Source of the DNA: Taklimakanibacter sp049323275
GTDB taxonomy: Bacteria; Pseudomonadota; Alphaproteobacteria; Rhizobiales; Aestuariivirgaceae
Assembly (NCBI GenBank): GCA_049323275.1
Contig: JBMOOM010000059.1
Coordinates: 18,412-82,411, forward strand
Direction: 5' to 3'
Length of the DNA: 64,000 nucleotides
Below the pieces are notes generated by a model that did not search any database, was not told the origin of the DNA, and saw nothing but the letters and a program-made list of their open reading frames with translations. Positions 25,792-33,210 of the stretch are shown one piece after another (positions within the stretch are counted from its first letter, which is position 1; each line of letters begins with the position of its first letter). A program made the translations under genes and the position numbers.

Positions 25792-27894
25792 TCAGTCGCA
25801 GCCGGTGATCAGTTCGGCGATGCTGCCACCCGAGCAGTTGGCCGAGCCCATTTCCGACGAATTGGCGAGCGTGATCGCGCCCGGCGAGCCGCGGCGGAGA
25901 TCGGCCGTCATCGCATGCATAGTCTTCGGCGCCAGGCGCGAGCGATAGACATGCACATTCTGCATCACCTTCTGCACATAGTTGCGCGTCTCGGTGAAGG
26001 GGATCATCTCGACCCAGTCGATCGGATCGACGGTGCCGGAGCGTGGATCGCCATGCGCCTCGACCCATTCGCGCGAGCGGCGCGGGCCGGCATTGTAGGC
26101 GGCAAGCGTCAGGATATAGGAACCGCCGAATTCCTCGATGAGGTCGCCCAGATGCGCGGCGCCGAGCTTGACATTGTAGGCCGGATCGCCGGTCAGCTTG
26201 TCGGCAGAATAGCTCAGGCGATACTGCTTGGCGACGAGCTTCGCCGTTCCCGGCATCAGCTGCATCAGGCCCTGCGCGCCGACATGGCTGCCGGCCTTGG
26301 GATCGAATTCGCTTTCCTGGCGCGACAGGCCGAAGACCATGGCGCGCTCGACCGGCGGGCCGATCTGGCGCCAGTCGGGCAGGGCCTTGGTCGGATAGCC
26401 CCAATAGTCGATATCGATGCCCTTCTGGCCGGAGAGCTTGGCGAATCTGACCGCGGCGGCGGGGCCGCCGGCCGTCGACACGTTGCGGGCCACCGCGCTC
26501 ATCTCGTCGGCCGACTTGAAGCGGCTCGACAGCGACCACATGAACATATTGAACTCGCGGGTGCGGCCGGTCTGCGCCACCATCTGGAAGGCGCGCATGA
26601 CTTCGTCATTGTCGACGCGCGCCTGCGCGGCCGCCGAAGGCTGGCCGCCGGTGATCTGGATCGGCTGCGTGGCGATGCCCAGCTGCTCGCGGGCGAGCTG
26701 GCCGTAATAGACGGTCGGGACCGTGGCTGCTTCGCGATAGGCGGCCTTGGCCTTGTCCTTGGCGCCGGCGGCGTCGTAGGAGCGGCCCAGCCAATAAGCG
26801 GCGCGCGCCTGGTCGGTACGCGACTTGACGCCGGCCTGGAGCTTGGCGAAATGCTTAAGCGCGGTGTTCTCGTCCTTGAGGAAGCGCAAGGCGATCCAGC
26901 CGGCGAGAAACTCGCCTTCGCCGAAGAATTCGCCACTGGAGAAACCATGGGCGCGGGCGAGCTGATAAGCGGTCTTGGCGGTGCCTGGACGGCGCGGATC
27001 GAGCAGCATGCGCGCCACCAGGCGACGCTCCACCCACCAGGCTTCGCCGTCGCCGATCGTCGCGTGATCGGCCGGGATATTGAGGAGGATCTCGGCGGCC
27101 TTCGATTCCTTGTTGGCCTTGCGATAATAGCGGGCGAGGGCATAGCGGATGCCGAGCTCGCGCTTCATGGCGGTCGACAACGATTGATACTGCTTCTCCG
27201 CGCCGGCGATGCCGCGGATCAGCGCCTGGGCCGCCTTGGCGGCCGCCTGGTGGTCGCTCGAGAGCGACTTCGAGACACGGATCGCCGAATTGGTTTCCTG
27301 CTTGTAGACGAGACGCCACATGCGCGCCTTGCGATCGTCGCTGGTGATCAGCGAGCCGAATTCGCTGGTGATCTGCTTTTCGCTCGCCGCATCGAGCGTC
27401 TCGTTCAACCAGACGCGCCGCAGCGTGCGCCGCGCAGCCTCGGTGTTGCCGGTGGCGAGCTGGGCGCGCGCCAGAGCGAGCTGGCCCTCGGCGGTGAGCG
27501 GCCGGCGCTTGTCGAAATGCGCCAGAACCGTCTCGGCCGAAGCCCGGTTCACATAGAGGCTCTGCTCGGCCCGCTTCAGGAGCGTCTCGGAGAGCGGCCA
27601 TTGCGGCGCGGCGTTGAGGAACGCCATGATCCGGCTGTAGCCCGCTTCCTTCCAGTTGTTGCGCAGATAGATGAGCTCGACCAGCTTGGCGGCGGCGGGG
27701 TCACCCGACTGCTGCGCAAAGGATCCCGCATCGCCATACTTGCCGTTGAAGGCGGCGTCGGCGGCGCTGACGGCCGCGCGGCTCACCTGGGGGGCGGCGA
27801 AGACGGGCGTGCTGAGCGGCGGCGCGACGGTGATCGCCGTCGTCCCCAGCAAAGCAAGAATGAGGAAACTTGCGGAAAAACCCCGAATCATCAA
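25792..27894 (-). CDS. Lytic transglycosylase (soluble Slt70-like)
   Basis: 700-residue periplasmic enzyme that cleaves peptidoglycan glycan strands with formation of 1,6-anhydro-muramic ends. A signal peptide (about 1-34, VFAAPQ) is followed by a long alpha-superhelical region of TPR-like repeats (about 45-510) and the goose-type lysozyme domain (about 525-660): catalytic Glu in LSRQESEFDP, then GAQGLMQLMPGTA and LAAYNAGPRR. A short C-terminal tail has two cysteines. Length and order match Slt70. Divergent from dapA. Confidence 0.92.
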   Translation of the reverse strand: MMIRGFSASFLILALLGTTAITVAPPLSTPVFAAPQVSRAAVSAADAAFNGKYGDAGSFAQQSGDPAAAKLVELIYLRNNWKEAGYSRIMAFLNAAPQWPLSETLLKRAEQSLYVNRASAETVLAHFDKRRPLTAEGQLALARAQLATGNTEAARRTLRRVWLNETLDAASEKQITSEFGSLITSDDRKARMWRLVYKQETNSAIRVSKSLSSDHQAAAKAAQALIRGIAGAEKQYQSLSTAMKRELGIRYALARYYRKANKESKAAEILLNIPADHATIGDGEAWWVERRLVARMLLDPRRPGTAKTAYQLARAHGFSSGEFFGEGEFLAGWIALRFLKDENTALKHFAKLQAGVKSRTDQARAAYWLGRSYDAAGAKDKAKAAYREAATVPTVYYGQLAREQLGIATQPIQITGGQPSAAAQARVDNDEVMRAFQMVAQTGRTREFNMFMWSLSSRFKSADEMSAVARNVSTAGGPAAAVRFAKLSGQKGIDIDYWGYPTKALPDWRQIGPPVERAMVFGLSRQESEFDPKAGSHVGAQGLMQLMPGTAKLVAKQYRLSYSADKLTGDPAYNVKLGAAHLGDLIEEFGGSYILTLAAYNAGPRRSREWVEAHGDPRSGTVDPIDWVEMIPFTETRNYVQKVMQNVHVYRSRLAPKTMHAMTADLRRGSPGAITLANSSEMGSANCSGGSIAELITGCD

Positions 27895-27984
27895 TTACGT
27901 CCCTGCCAATCGGCCCTGTCGGCCAAGTCCCTATAAACCAATTGCGACCGTCCTGTGGCCTGCCTAATCGGCTATTTTCCCGCG

Positions 27985-28013
27985 CTTGCCGGTCTTCGGG
28001 CGAGCGTCTAATG
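27985..28013 (+). promoter_or_regulatory. Putative sigma-70 promoter of dapA
   Basis: CTTGCC (27985-27990), a 17-base spacer and CTAATG (28008-28013) resemble the alphaproteobacterial CTTGAC-N17-CTATAT pattern. It would give a leader of about 75 bases before the dapA GTG. Confidence 0.4.
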
Positions 28014-28093
28014 TGCCCCGCACTCCCACGCTGAGCGGAACCTCCCAACTCTAGCCAGCGCATGGTTGCCAAGTTATTACCGGAGACAAACAC

Positions 28094-28975
28094 GTGAAGC
28101 TCAAGGGTTCTATTCCTGCCTTGATTACGCCCATGAAGAACGGCCGCGTCGATGAGGACGCGTTCCGAAAATTCGTGAATTGGCAGATCAAAGAGGGCAG
28201 CAATGGGCTGGTTCCGGTCGGCACCACGGGCGAGTCCCCGACCGTCAGCCCCGAGGAACACAAGCGCGTGATCGAGCTGACCGTCGAAGTGGCGGCGGGC
28301 CGGGTTCCGGTCATCGCCGGCACCGGATCGAACAACACCGACGAGGCGATCGAATACACGCTTCATGCCAAGAAGGCCAAGGCGGACGCGGCGCTGATCG
28401 TCGTCCCCTATTACAACAAGCCGACCCAGGACGGGATTTATGCGCATTTCAGCGCCATCGCCAAGGCGGTGGACATCCCCATCCTGGTCTACAATGTCCC
28501 GGGCCGCACGGTCGCCAGCATCTCGGTCGAGACGCTGGCCCGCCTCGCCAAGGACCATGCCAATATCATCGGCACCAAGGATGCGACCGCCGATCTCACC
28601 CGTCCCTCGCGCCAGCGCGAAGTCTCGGGCGAGGACTTCACCCAGCTCTCGGGCGAGGACGGCACGGCGCTCGGCTTCAACGCCCATGGCGGGGTGGGCT
28701 GCATCTCGGTGACGGCGAATGTGGCGCCGAGGCTCTGCGCCGAGTTCCAGAGCGCGACGCTCGCCGGCGACTACCGCGCCGCGCTCAAATTGCAGGACCG
28801 GCTGATGCCGCTCCATACCGCGCTCTTCGTCGAGACCTCGCCGGCGCCGATCAAATACGCGGTGAGCCTGCTCGGCCATTGCCAGCCCGACATCCGCCTG
28901 CCGCTGGTCGAGCCGTCGGAAGCCTGCAAGAAGCAGGTCAAGGCCGCGATGATTCATGCCGGTCTCCTGAACTGA
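28094..28975 (+). CDS. dapA: 4-hydroxy-tetrahydrodipicolinate synthase
   Basis: 293-residue cytosolic enzyme that condenses pyruvate with aspartate semialdehyde, the first step of the lysine and diaminopimelate branch. Family markers are GTTGESPT, VPYYNKPTQDG, the catalytic tyrosine in LVYNVPGRT and the Schiff-base lysine in IIGTKDAT. Length is standard. The start is GTG preceded by CGGAG. It precedes smpB by 7 bases, a common rhizobial pair, and is divergent from the transglycosylase gene. Confidence 0.96.
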   Translation: MKLKGSIPALITPMKNGRVDEDAFRKFVNWQIKEGSNGLVPVGTTGESPTVSPEEHKRVIELTVEVAAGRVPVIAGTGSNNTDEAIEYTLHAKKAKADAALIVVPYYNKPTQDGIYAHFSAIAKAVDIPILVYNVPGRTVASISVETLARLAKDHANIIGTKDATADLTRPSRQREVSGEDFTQLSGEDGTALGFNAHGGVGCISVTANVAPRLCAEFQSATLAGDYRAALKLQDRLMPLHTALFVETSPAPIKYAVSLLGHCQPDIRLPLVEPSEACKKQVKAAMIHAGLLN

Positions 28976-28982
28976 GGACGCC

Positions 28983-29480
28983 ATGTCGTCGAAAAGCGGC
29001 GGAACGAAAGCCTCGCGCAAAGAGGAAGGCATAAAGGTTGTCGCCGACAACCGCCGCGCCCGCTTTGATTATGAGATCATCGACACCTATGAGGCCGGCA
29101 TCGAGCTGAAAGGCTCGGAGGTGAAATCGCTGCGCGAGGGCAAGGCGAATATCGCCGAGTCCTATGCCGCGGTGAATGACGGCGAGCTTTTCCTCGTCAA
29201 TGCCTATATCCCGGAATATCGCGAAGCCAACCGTTTCAATCACGAGACGAAGCGGCCGCGCAAATTGCTGCTCCATGCCCGCGAGATCGACAAGCTGTCG
29301 GGCGGCGTGCTGCGCGAAGGCCTCACGATCGTGCCGCTGCGCGTCTACATGAATGCGCGCGGCCGCGCCAAGGTCGGCATCGCGCTGGCGCGCGGCAAGA
29401 AGCTGCATGACAAGCGCGACGCGATCAAGGACAGGTCGTGGAATCGCGAGAAGGCCCGGCTGCTGCGCGAGCGCGGATAG
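28983..29480 (+). CDS. smpB: SsrA-binding protein SmpB
   Basis: 165-residue RNA-binding partner of tmRNA in rescue of stalled ribosomes. Features: VVADNRRARFDYEI, EAGIELKGSEVKSLR, an SYAAVNDGELFLVNAYI segment, and the C-terminal basic helix DKRDAIKDRSWNREKARLLR that enters the mRNA channel. Length is normal. It follows dapA by 7 bases. No tmRNA gene is in the window. A palindromic repeat begins just after the stop codon. Confidence 0.96.
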   Translation: MSSKSGGTKASRKEEGIKVVADNRRARFDYEIIDTYEAGIELKGSEVKSLREGKANIAESYAAVNDGELFLVNAYIPEYREANRFNHETKRPRKLLLHAREIDKLSGGVLREGLTIVPLRVYMNARGRAKVGIALARGKKLHDKRDAIKDRSWNREKARLLRERG

Positions 29481-29484
29481 GAAA

Positions 29485-29596
29485 TATCCTCATGCTGAGG
29501 TGGCCGCGCAGCGGCCCTCGAAGCATCCCTCAGGATAGAGCGAGCTGCTGTACCATGCCCTTCGAGGCTCGCTACGCTCGCACCTCAGGGCGAAGG
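29485..29596. repeat. Dispersed palindromic repeat of rhizobial type
   Basis: About 112 bases with inverted ends: CCTCATGCTGAGGTG at the left and CACCTCAGGGCGAAGG at the right. Inside are CGCGCAGCGGCC, CTCGAAGCAT, CCCTTCGAGG and a CTCGCTACGCTCGC segment, the arrangement of a large palindromic intergenic element frequent in Bradyrhizobium- and Mesorhizobium-like genomes. It fills the space between smpB and the uracil-DNA glycosylase gene and contributes the stop codon of the latter. Confidence 0.7.
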
Positions 29597-30214
29597 CAAA
29601 ACTGCGCGCACGCCGGCGAAGACAGTCTCGAACATTTCCGCCGTCAGCACACCCGTATTGGTGTTGTAGCGCGAGCAGTGATAGCTGTCGAAAAAAGCGA
29701 TGTCGCCGATCCTATGCCGCGCCGCATGGCCGAAAGGATGGCGTGATTTCTTCTCTCCCAGGGCGGTCAAGGTCGCATCATGGGCGATGCGGCCTAGCGC
29801 GACGATCGCGGCGAGCTTCGGAAGCGCGGCGATCTGGTCCTTCAGGAAGCCGTTGCAGGTCTTGATCTCCGCCGGCAGCGGCTTGTTCTCGGGCGGCACG
29901 CAGCGCACCGCGTTCACGATCATGCAGTCGACGAGCGTCAGCCCGTCCTGCGGATCGGCGCGATAGTCGCCTTTGGCGAAGCCGAAGCGCTTGAGCGTCG
30001 CATAAAGAAGATCGCCGGCATAATCGCCGGTGAAAGGCCGGCCGGTCCGGTTGGCGCCGCGTAGTCCGGGCGCCAGCCCGACGATCAGGAGGCGGGCATT
30101 GCTGGCGCCGAAGGGCGGAACCGGCGCGTTGAACCAGTCCGCATGCTCACGGCGCTGCGTCTCGCGGAACGAAACGAGCCTCGGGCACAGCGGACAGTTG
30201 GGAGAGGGCGTCAC
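29585..30214 (-). CDS. Uracil-DNA glycosylase, family 5 (UDGb)
   Basis: 209-residue base-excision repair enzyme. Motif 1, GLAPGLRGANRTGRPFTGD (46-64), has the family 5 signature in which the catalytic polar residue of other families is absent. Motif 2 is seen as CSRYNTNTGVLT. Cysteines in CPLC near the N-terminus, NAVRC and further along can bind a 4Fe-4S cluster. The family removes uracil and some other deaminated bases. The last codons and the TGA lie in a dispersed palindromic repeat, so the natural C-terminus may have been altered slightly. Confidence 0.88.
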   Translation of the reverse strand: MTPSPNCPLCPRLVSFRETQRREHADWFNAPVPPFGASNARLLIVGLAPGLRGANRTGRPFTGDYAGDLLYATLKRFGFAKGDYRADPQDGLTLVDCMIVNAVRCVPPENKPLPAEIKTCNGFLKDQIAALPKLAAIVALGRIAHDATLTALGEKKSRHPFGHAARHRIGDIAFFDSYHCSRYNTNTGVLTAEMFETVFAGVRAVLPSP

Positions 30215-30225
30215 CGGGGCGCTCT

Positions 30226-30837
30226 TCAGATATCGGCGAAGTCCTCGAATGAGGAGGGAGCTTGCTGCGCCGGGGCGGGCCGCTCGCGCACCCGTTCCGT
30301 TCGCTCGCTCGGCTCACGGCCGATTTCCTCGCGCAGATCGGCGAGGTCGATGAACTGGTCGGCCTGGCGGCGCAATTCGTCGGCCACCATGGGCGGCCGC
30401 GTGGCGAGGGTGGAGACGACGCTGGTGCGCCGGCCCTTGGCCTGGACCGCCTGGATCAGCGAGCGGAAATCGCCGTCGCCGGAGAACAGCACGATATGGT
30501 CGAGATTGTCGGCGAGCTGCATGACATCGATGGCGAGCTCGATATCCATATTGCCCTTGACCTTGCGGCGGCCGAGCGAGTCGGTGAACTCCTTGGCGGG
30601 CTTGGTGACCACCCGGTAGCCATTGTAGTCCAGCCAGTCGATCAGCGGGCGGATCGGCGAATATTCGGCATCCTCCATCAGGGCGGTGTAATAGACGGCG
30701 CGGATCAGCCGCGAGCGCTTGCGGAAGAAGCCCAGCAGGCGGCGATAGTCGATGTCGAAGCCGAGCGATTTTGCGGTTGCGTAAAGATTGGCGCCGTCGA
30801 TAAAAAGCGCTACGCGTTCGTCCTGGTAAAAATTCAT
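30226..30837 (-). CDS. NYN domain (LabA/DUF88) protein
   Basis: 203-residue PIN-like NYN domain protein, probably a metal-dependent RNase. Acidic residues of the fold appear in LFIDGANLY, GNMDIELAIDVM and FSGDGDFRSL, in their usual order. The last 40 residues are Arg/Glu/Pro-rich and probably disordered. It lies 11 bases before the uracil-DNA glycosylase gene on the same strand. The RNA target is unknown. Confidence 0.88.
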   Translation of the reverse strand: MNFYQDERVALFIDGANLYATAKSLGFDIDYRRLLGFFRKRSRLIRAVYYTALMEDAEYSPIRPLIDWLDYNGYRVVTKPAKEFTDSLGRRKVKGNMDIELAIDVMQLADNLDHIVLFSGDGDFRSLIQAVQAKGRRTSVVSTLATRPPMVADELRRQADQFIDLADLREEIGREPSERTERVRERPAPAQQAPSSFEDFADI

Positions 30838-30903
30838 GAATGAAATCTCCTATTTGAAACAGTGCTTTGATAATGGCTTCAGCGCTGGGGCTCAAGGTTA
30901 ATT

Positions 30904-31413
30904 ATGATCCTGATCGGGCTTGGGAGCAATGTCGACGGGCCGTGGGGAAGTCCCCGCGAGACGATGCTGCGCGCATTGCGGGAACTCGACGGCAACGGCA
31001 CCGCGCTCGTCGCGGCGTCACGCCTTTTCGAGACGTCGCCTTTCGGCAAGATCAACCAGCCGACCTTCGTGAACGCCGTCGCGCGGATCAGGACGGCGAT
31101 GCCGCCCGAGGCCCTGATGCAGCATCTGCATGACATCGAAAGGCGGGCCGGCCGTCGCCGGCGGCTGCGCTGGGGGCCGCGCACGCTCGATCTCGATCTT
31201 CTCGACTATAATGGGCTGGTCCGCCACGGCCGGCTGAAGCTGCCGCATCCGGGAATTCCGGAGCGGGATTTCTGGCTGACGCCCTTGATGGAGCTCGTGC
31301 CGCGCTGGCGCCACCCCGTGAAGCGCCAGACCGCCCAGAAGATGCGCAGCGTCCTCTCCGGATTCGCGCGGGGCGGGGTGGTGCTCGACAAGCCCGCCGA
31401 AAGGGAGTCTTAA
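30904..31413 (+). CDS. folK: 2-amino-4-hydroxy-6-hydroxymethyldihydropteridine diphosphokinase
   Basis: 169-residue cytosolic enzyme transferring pyrophosphate from ATP to the pterin in folate synthesis. Markers: LIGLGSNVDGP at the start, SRLFETSPFG, QPTFVNAV and the signature RWGPRTLDLDLL, then LPHPGIPERDF. Length is normal. It is divergent from the NYN gene. No other folate gene is adjacent, although folB and folP often are in rhizobia. Confidence 0.94.
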   Translation: MILIGLGSNVDGPWGSPRETMLRALRELDGNGTALVAASRLFETSPFGKINQPTFVNAVARIRTAMPPEALMQHLHDIERRAGRRRRLRWGPRTLDLDLLDYNGLVRHGRLKLPHPGIPERDFWLTPLMELVPRWRHPVKRQTAQKMRSVLSGFARGGVVLDKPAERES

Positions 31414-31469
31414 CCAGTGGCCGCCATGCTTGCCGCCAGCTTATATACCGGTGAGTGCGAGTTGTGGTG

Positions 31470-32066
31470 ATGCGTATCCTCAAAGCGGCCGCGGGCCTGA
31501 CCGCGCTGACGGCCCTGGCCGTTGCGGCGCATGCCGAGCCGATCACCTTTTCCAGCGACACTTTCCAGATCATCGGCGGCATGAGCAGCGAGGCGGCCCC
31601 GACCCGACGCAGCAACTATCGCGGCATGGAAACCGTCGATTTCGAGACTCCGCTCGCCCCCGGCACGATCCTCATCCGCACGAGGGAGCGCAAGCTCTAT
31701 TACATCCTGCCGGAGGGCCGTGCCCTGCGTTATGGCATCGGCGTCGGCCGCGAGGGCTTCACCTGGTCGGGCACCGACAAGATCACCCGCAAGGCGGAAT
31801 GGCCGGATTGGCGTCCGCCCAAGGAGATGATCGCGCGCGAGGCCCGGCGCGGCAATTACATCCCGGTGCATATGCTGGGCGGGCCGGACAATCCCTTGGG
31901 TGCCCGTGCCCTCTATATCGGTTCGACCATGTACCGCATCCACGGCACCACCCAGCCCTGGAGCATCGGCATGGCCGTGTCCTCGGGCTGCATCAGGCTT
32001 CTGAACGAAGAGGTCATCGATCTCTATAACCGCGTCGATGTCGGCGCGCAGGTCGTCGTGGAGTAG
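31470..32066 (+). CDS. L,D-transpeptidase (YkuD domain)
   Basis: 198-residue exported enzyme that forms 3-3 crosslinks in peptidoglycan or attaches outer membrane proteins to it. A signal peptide (1-22, ending AHA) precedes a YkuD domain (about 65-198) with the catalytic motif HGTTQP...SSGCIRL, including the active-site Cys and upstream His. No LysM domain. The ATG at 31470 is preferred since it opens directly on the signal sequence; a GTG at 31455 would add five residues. It lies 56 bases after folK. Confidence 0.9.
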   Translation: MRILKAAAGLTALTALAVAAHAEPITFSSDTFQIIGGMSSEAAPTRRSNYRGMETVDFETPLAPGTILIRTRERKLYYILPEGRALRYGIGVGREGFTWSGTDKITRKAEWPDWRPPKEMIAREARRGNYIPVHMLGGPDNPLGARALYIGSTMYRIHGTTQPWSIGMAVSSGCIRLLNEEVIDLYNRVDVGAQVVVE

Positions 32067-32071
32067 GTACG

Positions 32072-32800
32072 CTACAGCGTATCCTCGCGCCAGCTCTTGC
32101 CCTTGTAATACTGGAAGCACACCGGAATGTCCGCCGGCAGATCCTTCTGCGTCTCCATGAGGGGCTGAAGCCGCTTCAGGATATCGCGCGTGATCATCGG
32201 CAGCTCGAGCTCCTGCGCTTCGGCGAAGCTGAACCAATGCGGGGTCAGGAGCTCGCCCGAGCCCGGATGGCGCGGATTGTCCAGATTGCCGAAATGACGG
32301 GCATCGGTGACGAAGAAGCGTGAATCGAAACGGCGCGTGCGCCCGGGCGGCGTGATGGCGCGCGCGAAGAACCGCAAGTTGGACAGATCGAGCGCGGTCG
32401 CCGCGAGGATGTCGTTCCATTCTTCGTTGGAGAGGCGGGCATCGGCGGGAATGCTTCCCAGGAACAGGCCGGTCTCTTCATAGGTTTCGCGCACCGCCGC
32501 GATGGCGAGGCCGCGCGCCTTGGATGGACTTTTATGTCCGCGCATGCGCAGCTGCAGCTTCTCGTGGACGAGGGGATGGAGATCGCCGGCGACCTTGAGG
32601 CGCATATCGGCTGGATCGAGCCGGCCGCCCGGAAAGACGAACATATTGGGCATGAAGGCATGGCCCTCATGCCGCTTGCCGAGCAGCACGCGCGGAAAAT
32701 TGTCGTCATGGCGCACGACGATCAGCGTCGCTGAATCGCGCGGCTTCTGTGCCTGCGGAAAATGGCGCGAGCTGGCGAGCTCGGGGTCGCCCAGGGTCAT
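32072..32800 (-). CDS. Nudix hydrolase, NUDT19-like
   Basis: 242-residue Nudix protein. FPGGRLDPAD and the box half AAVRETYEETGL are separated by an insert of about 45 residues, the layout of the NUDT19/RP2p group, some of which hydrolyse coenzyme A and its esters. That function is only inferred. The ATG at 32800 overlaps the end of the DUF983 gene by 4 bases (ATGA). It is the last gene of the topA-rnr-DUF983 run. Confidence 0.85.
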   Translation of the reverse strand: MTLGDPELASSRHFPQAQKPRDSATLIVVRHDDNFPRVLLGKRHEGHAFMPNMFVFPGGRLDPADMRLKVAGDLHPLVHEKLQLRMRGHKSPSKARGLAIAAVRETYEETGLFLGSIPADARLSNEEWNDILAATALDLSNLRFFARAITPPGRTRRFDSRFFVTDARHFGNLDNPRHPGSGELLTPHWFSFAEAQELELPMITRDILKRLQPLMETQKDLPADIPVCFQYYKGKSWREDTL

Positions 32801-33210
32801 TCCGCCTCCTTGCCGCCGAAGCCGTGCATGCGTAGCGCCCATTGCAGACCGATGACGGCGCCCTTGACGGCGGGCATGAGCAGCAGGGTCAGGACGAGGA
32901 TCGCCGGAATCCAGATCGCGGCGTGGATGAGATAGTCGGGCTGCCACACACGCTCGACGATGAGGAGGAGCGGAATGATGATATGGCCGACGATCGTGAT
33001 GGTGATATAGGGCGGCGCGTCATCGGCGCGCTGGTGATGAAGCTCCTCGCCGCAGTGCGAGCAGCTGTCCCTGACGGTGATGAAGCCGGAGAAGACGGAA
33101 CCCGCGCCACAGGCGGGGCAGCGGTGGAAGAAACCGCGCAGCACGGCCTTGGGCCAGGATCGTACCGGCAGGTCCGCCGGACTCGGCGCATTTCCGATGA
33201 TGACCGGCAT
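32797..33210 (-). CDS. DUF983 family membrane protein
   Basis: 137-residue protein with a zinc-ribbon-like pair of cysteine motifs (CPACG and CSHCG) followed by two transmembrane helices (about 68-90 and 94-118). The family is conserved beside rnr in Rhizobiales, but its function is unknown. Its start codon overlaps the rnr stop by one base and its end overlaps the next gene by four, so translation of the three is coupled. Confidence 0.9.
   Translation of the reverse strand: MPVIIGNAPSPADLPVRSWPKAVLRGFFHRCPACGAGSVFSGFITVRDSCSHCGEELHHQRADDAPPYITITIVGHIIIPLLLIVERVWQPDYLIHAAIWIPAILVLTLLLMPAVKGAVIGLQWALRMHGFGGKEAE

Noticed and set aside
24985..27936. A 983-codon open frame on the plus strand
   Set aside because: It is exactly antisense to the alpha/beta hydrolase and lytic transglycosylase genes, both with clear motifs. 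The frame is an effect of high GC in third codon positions.
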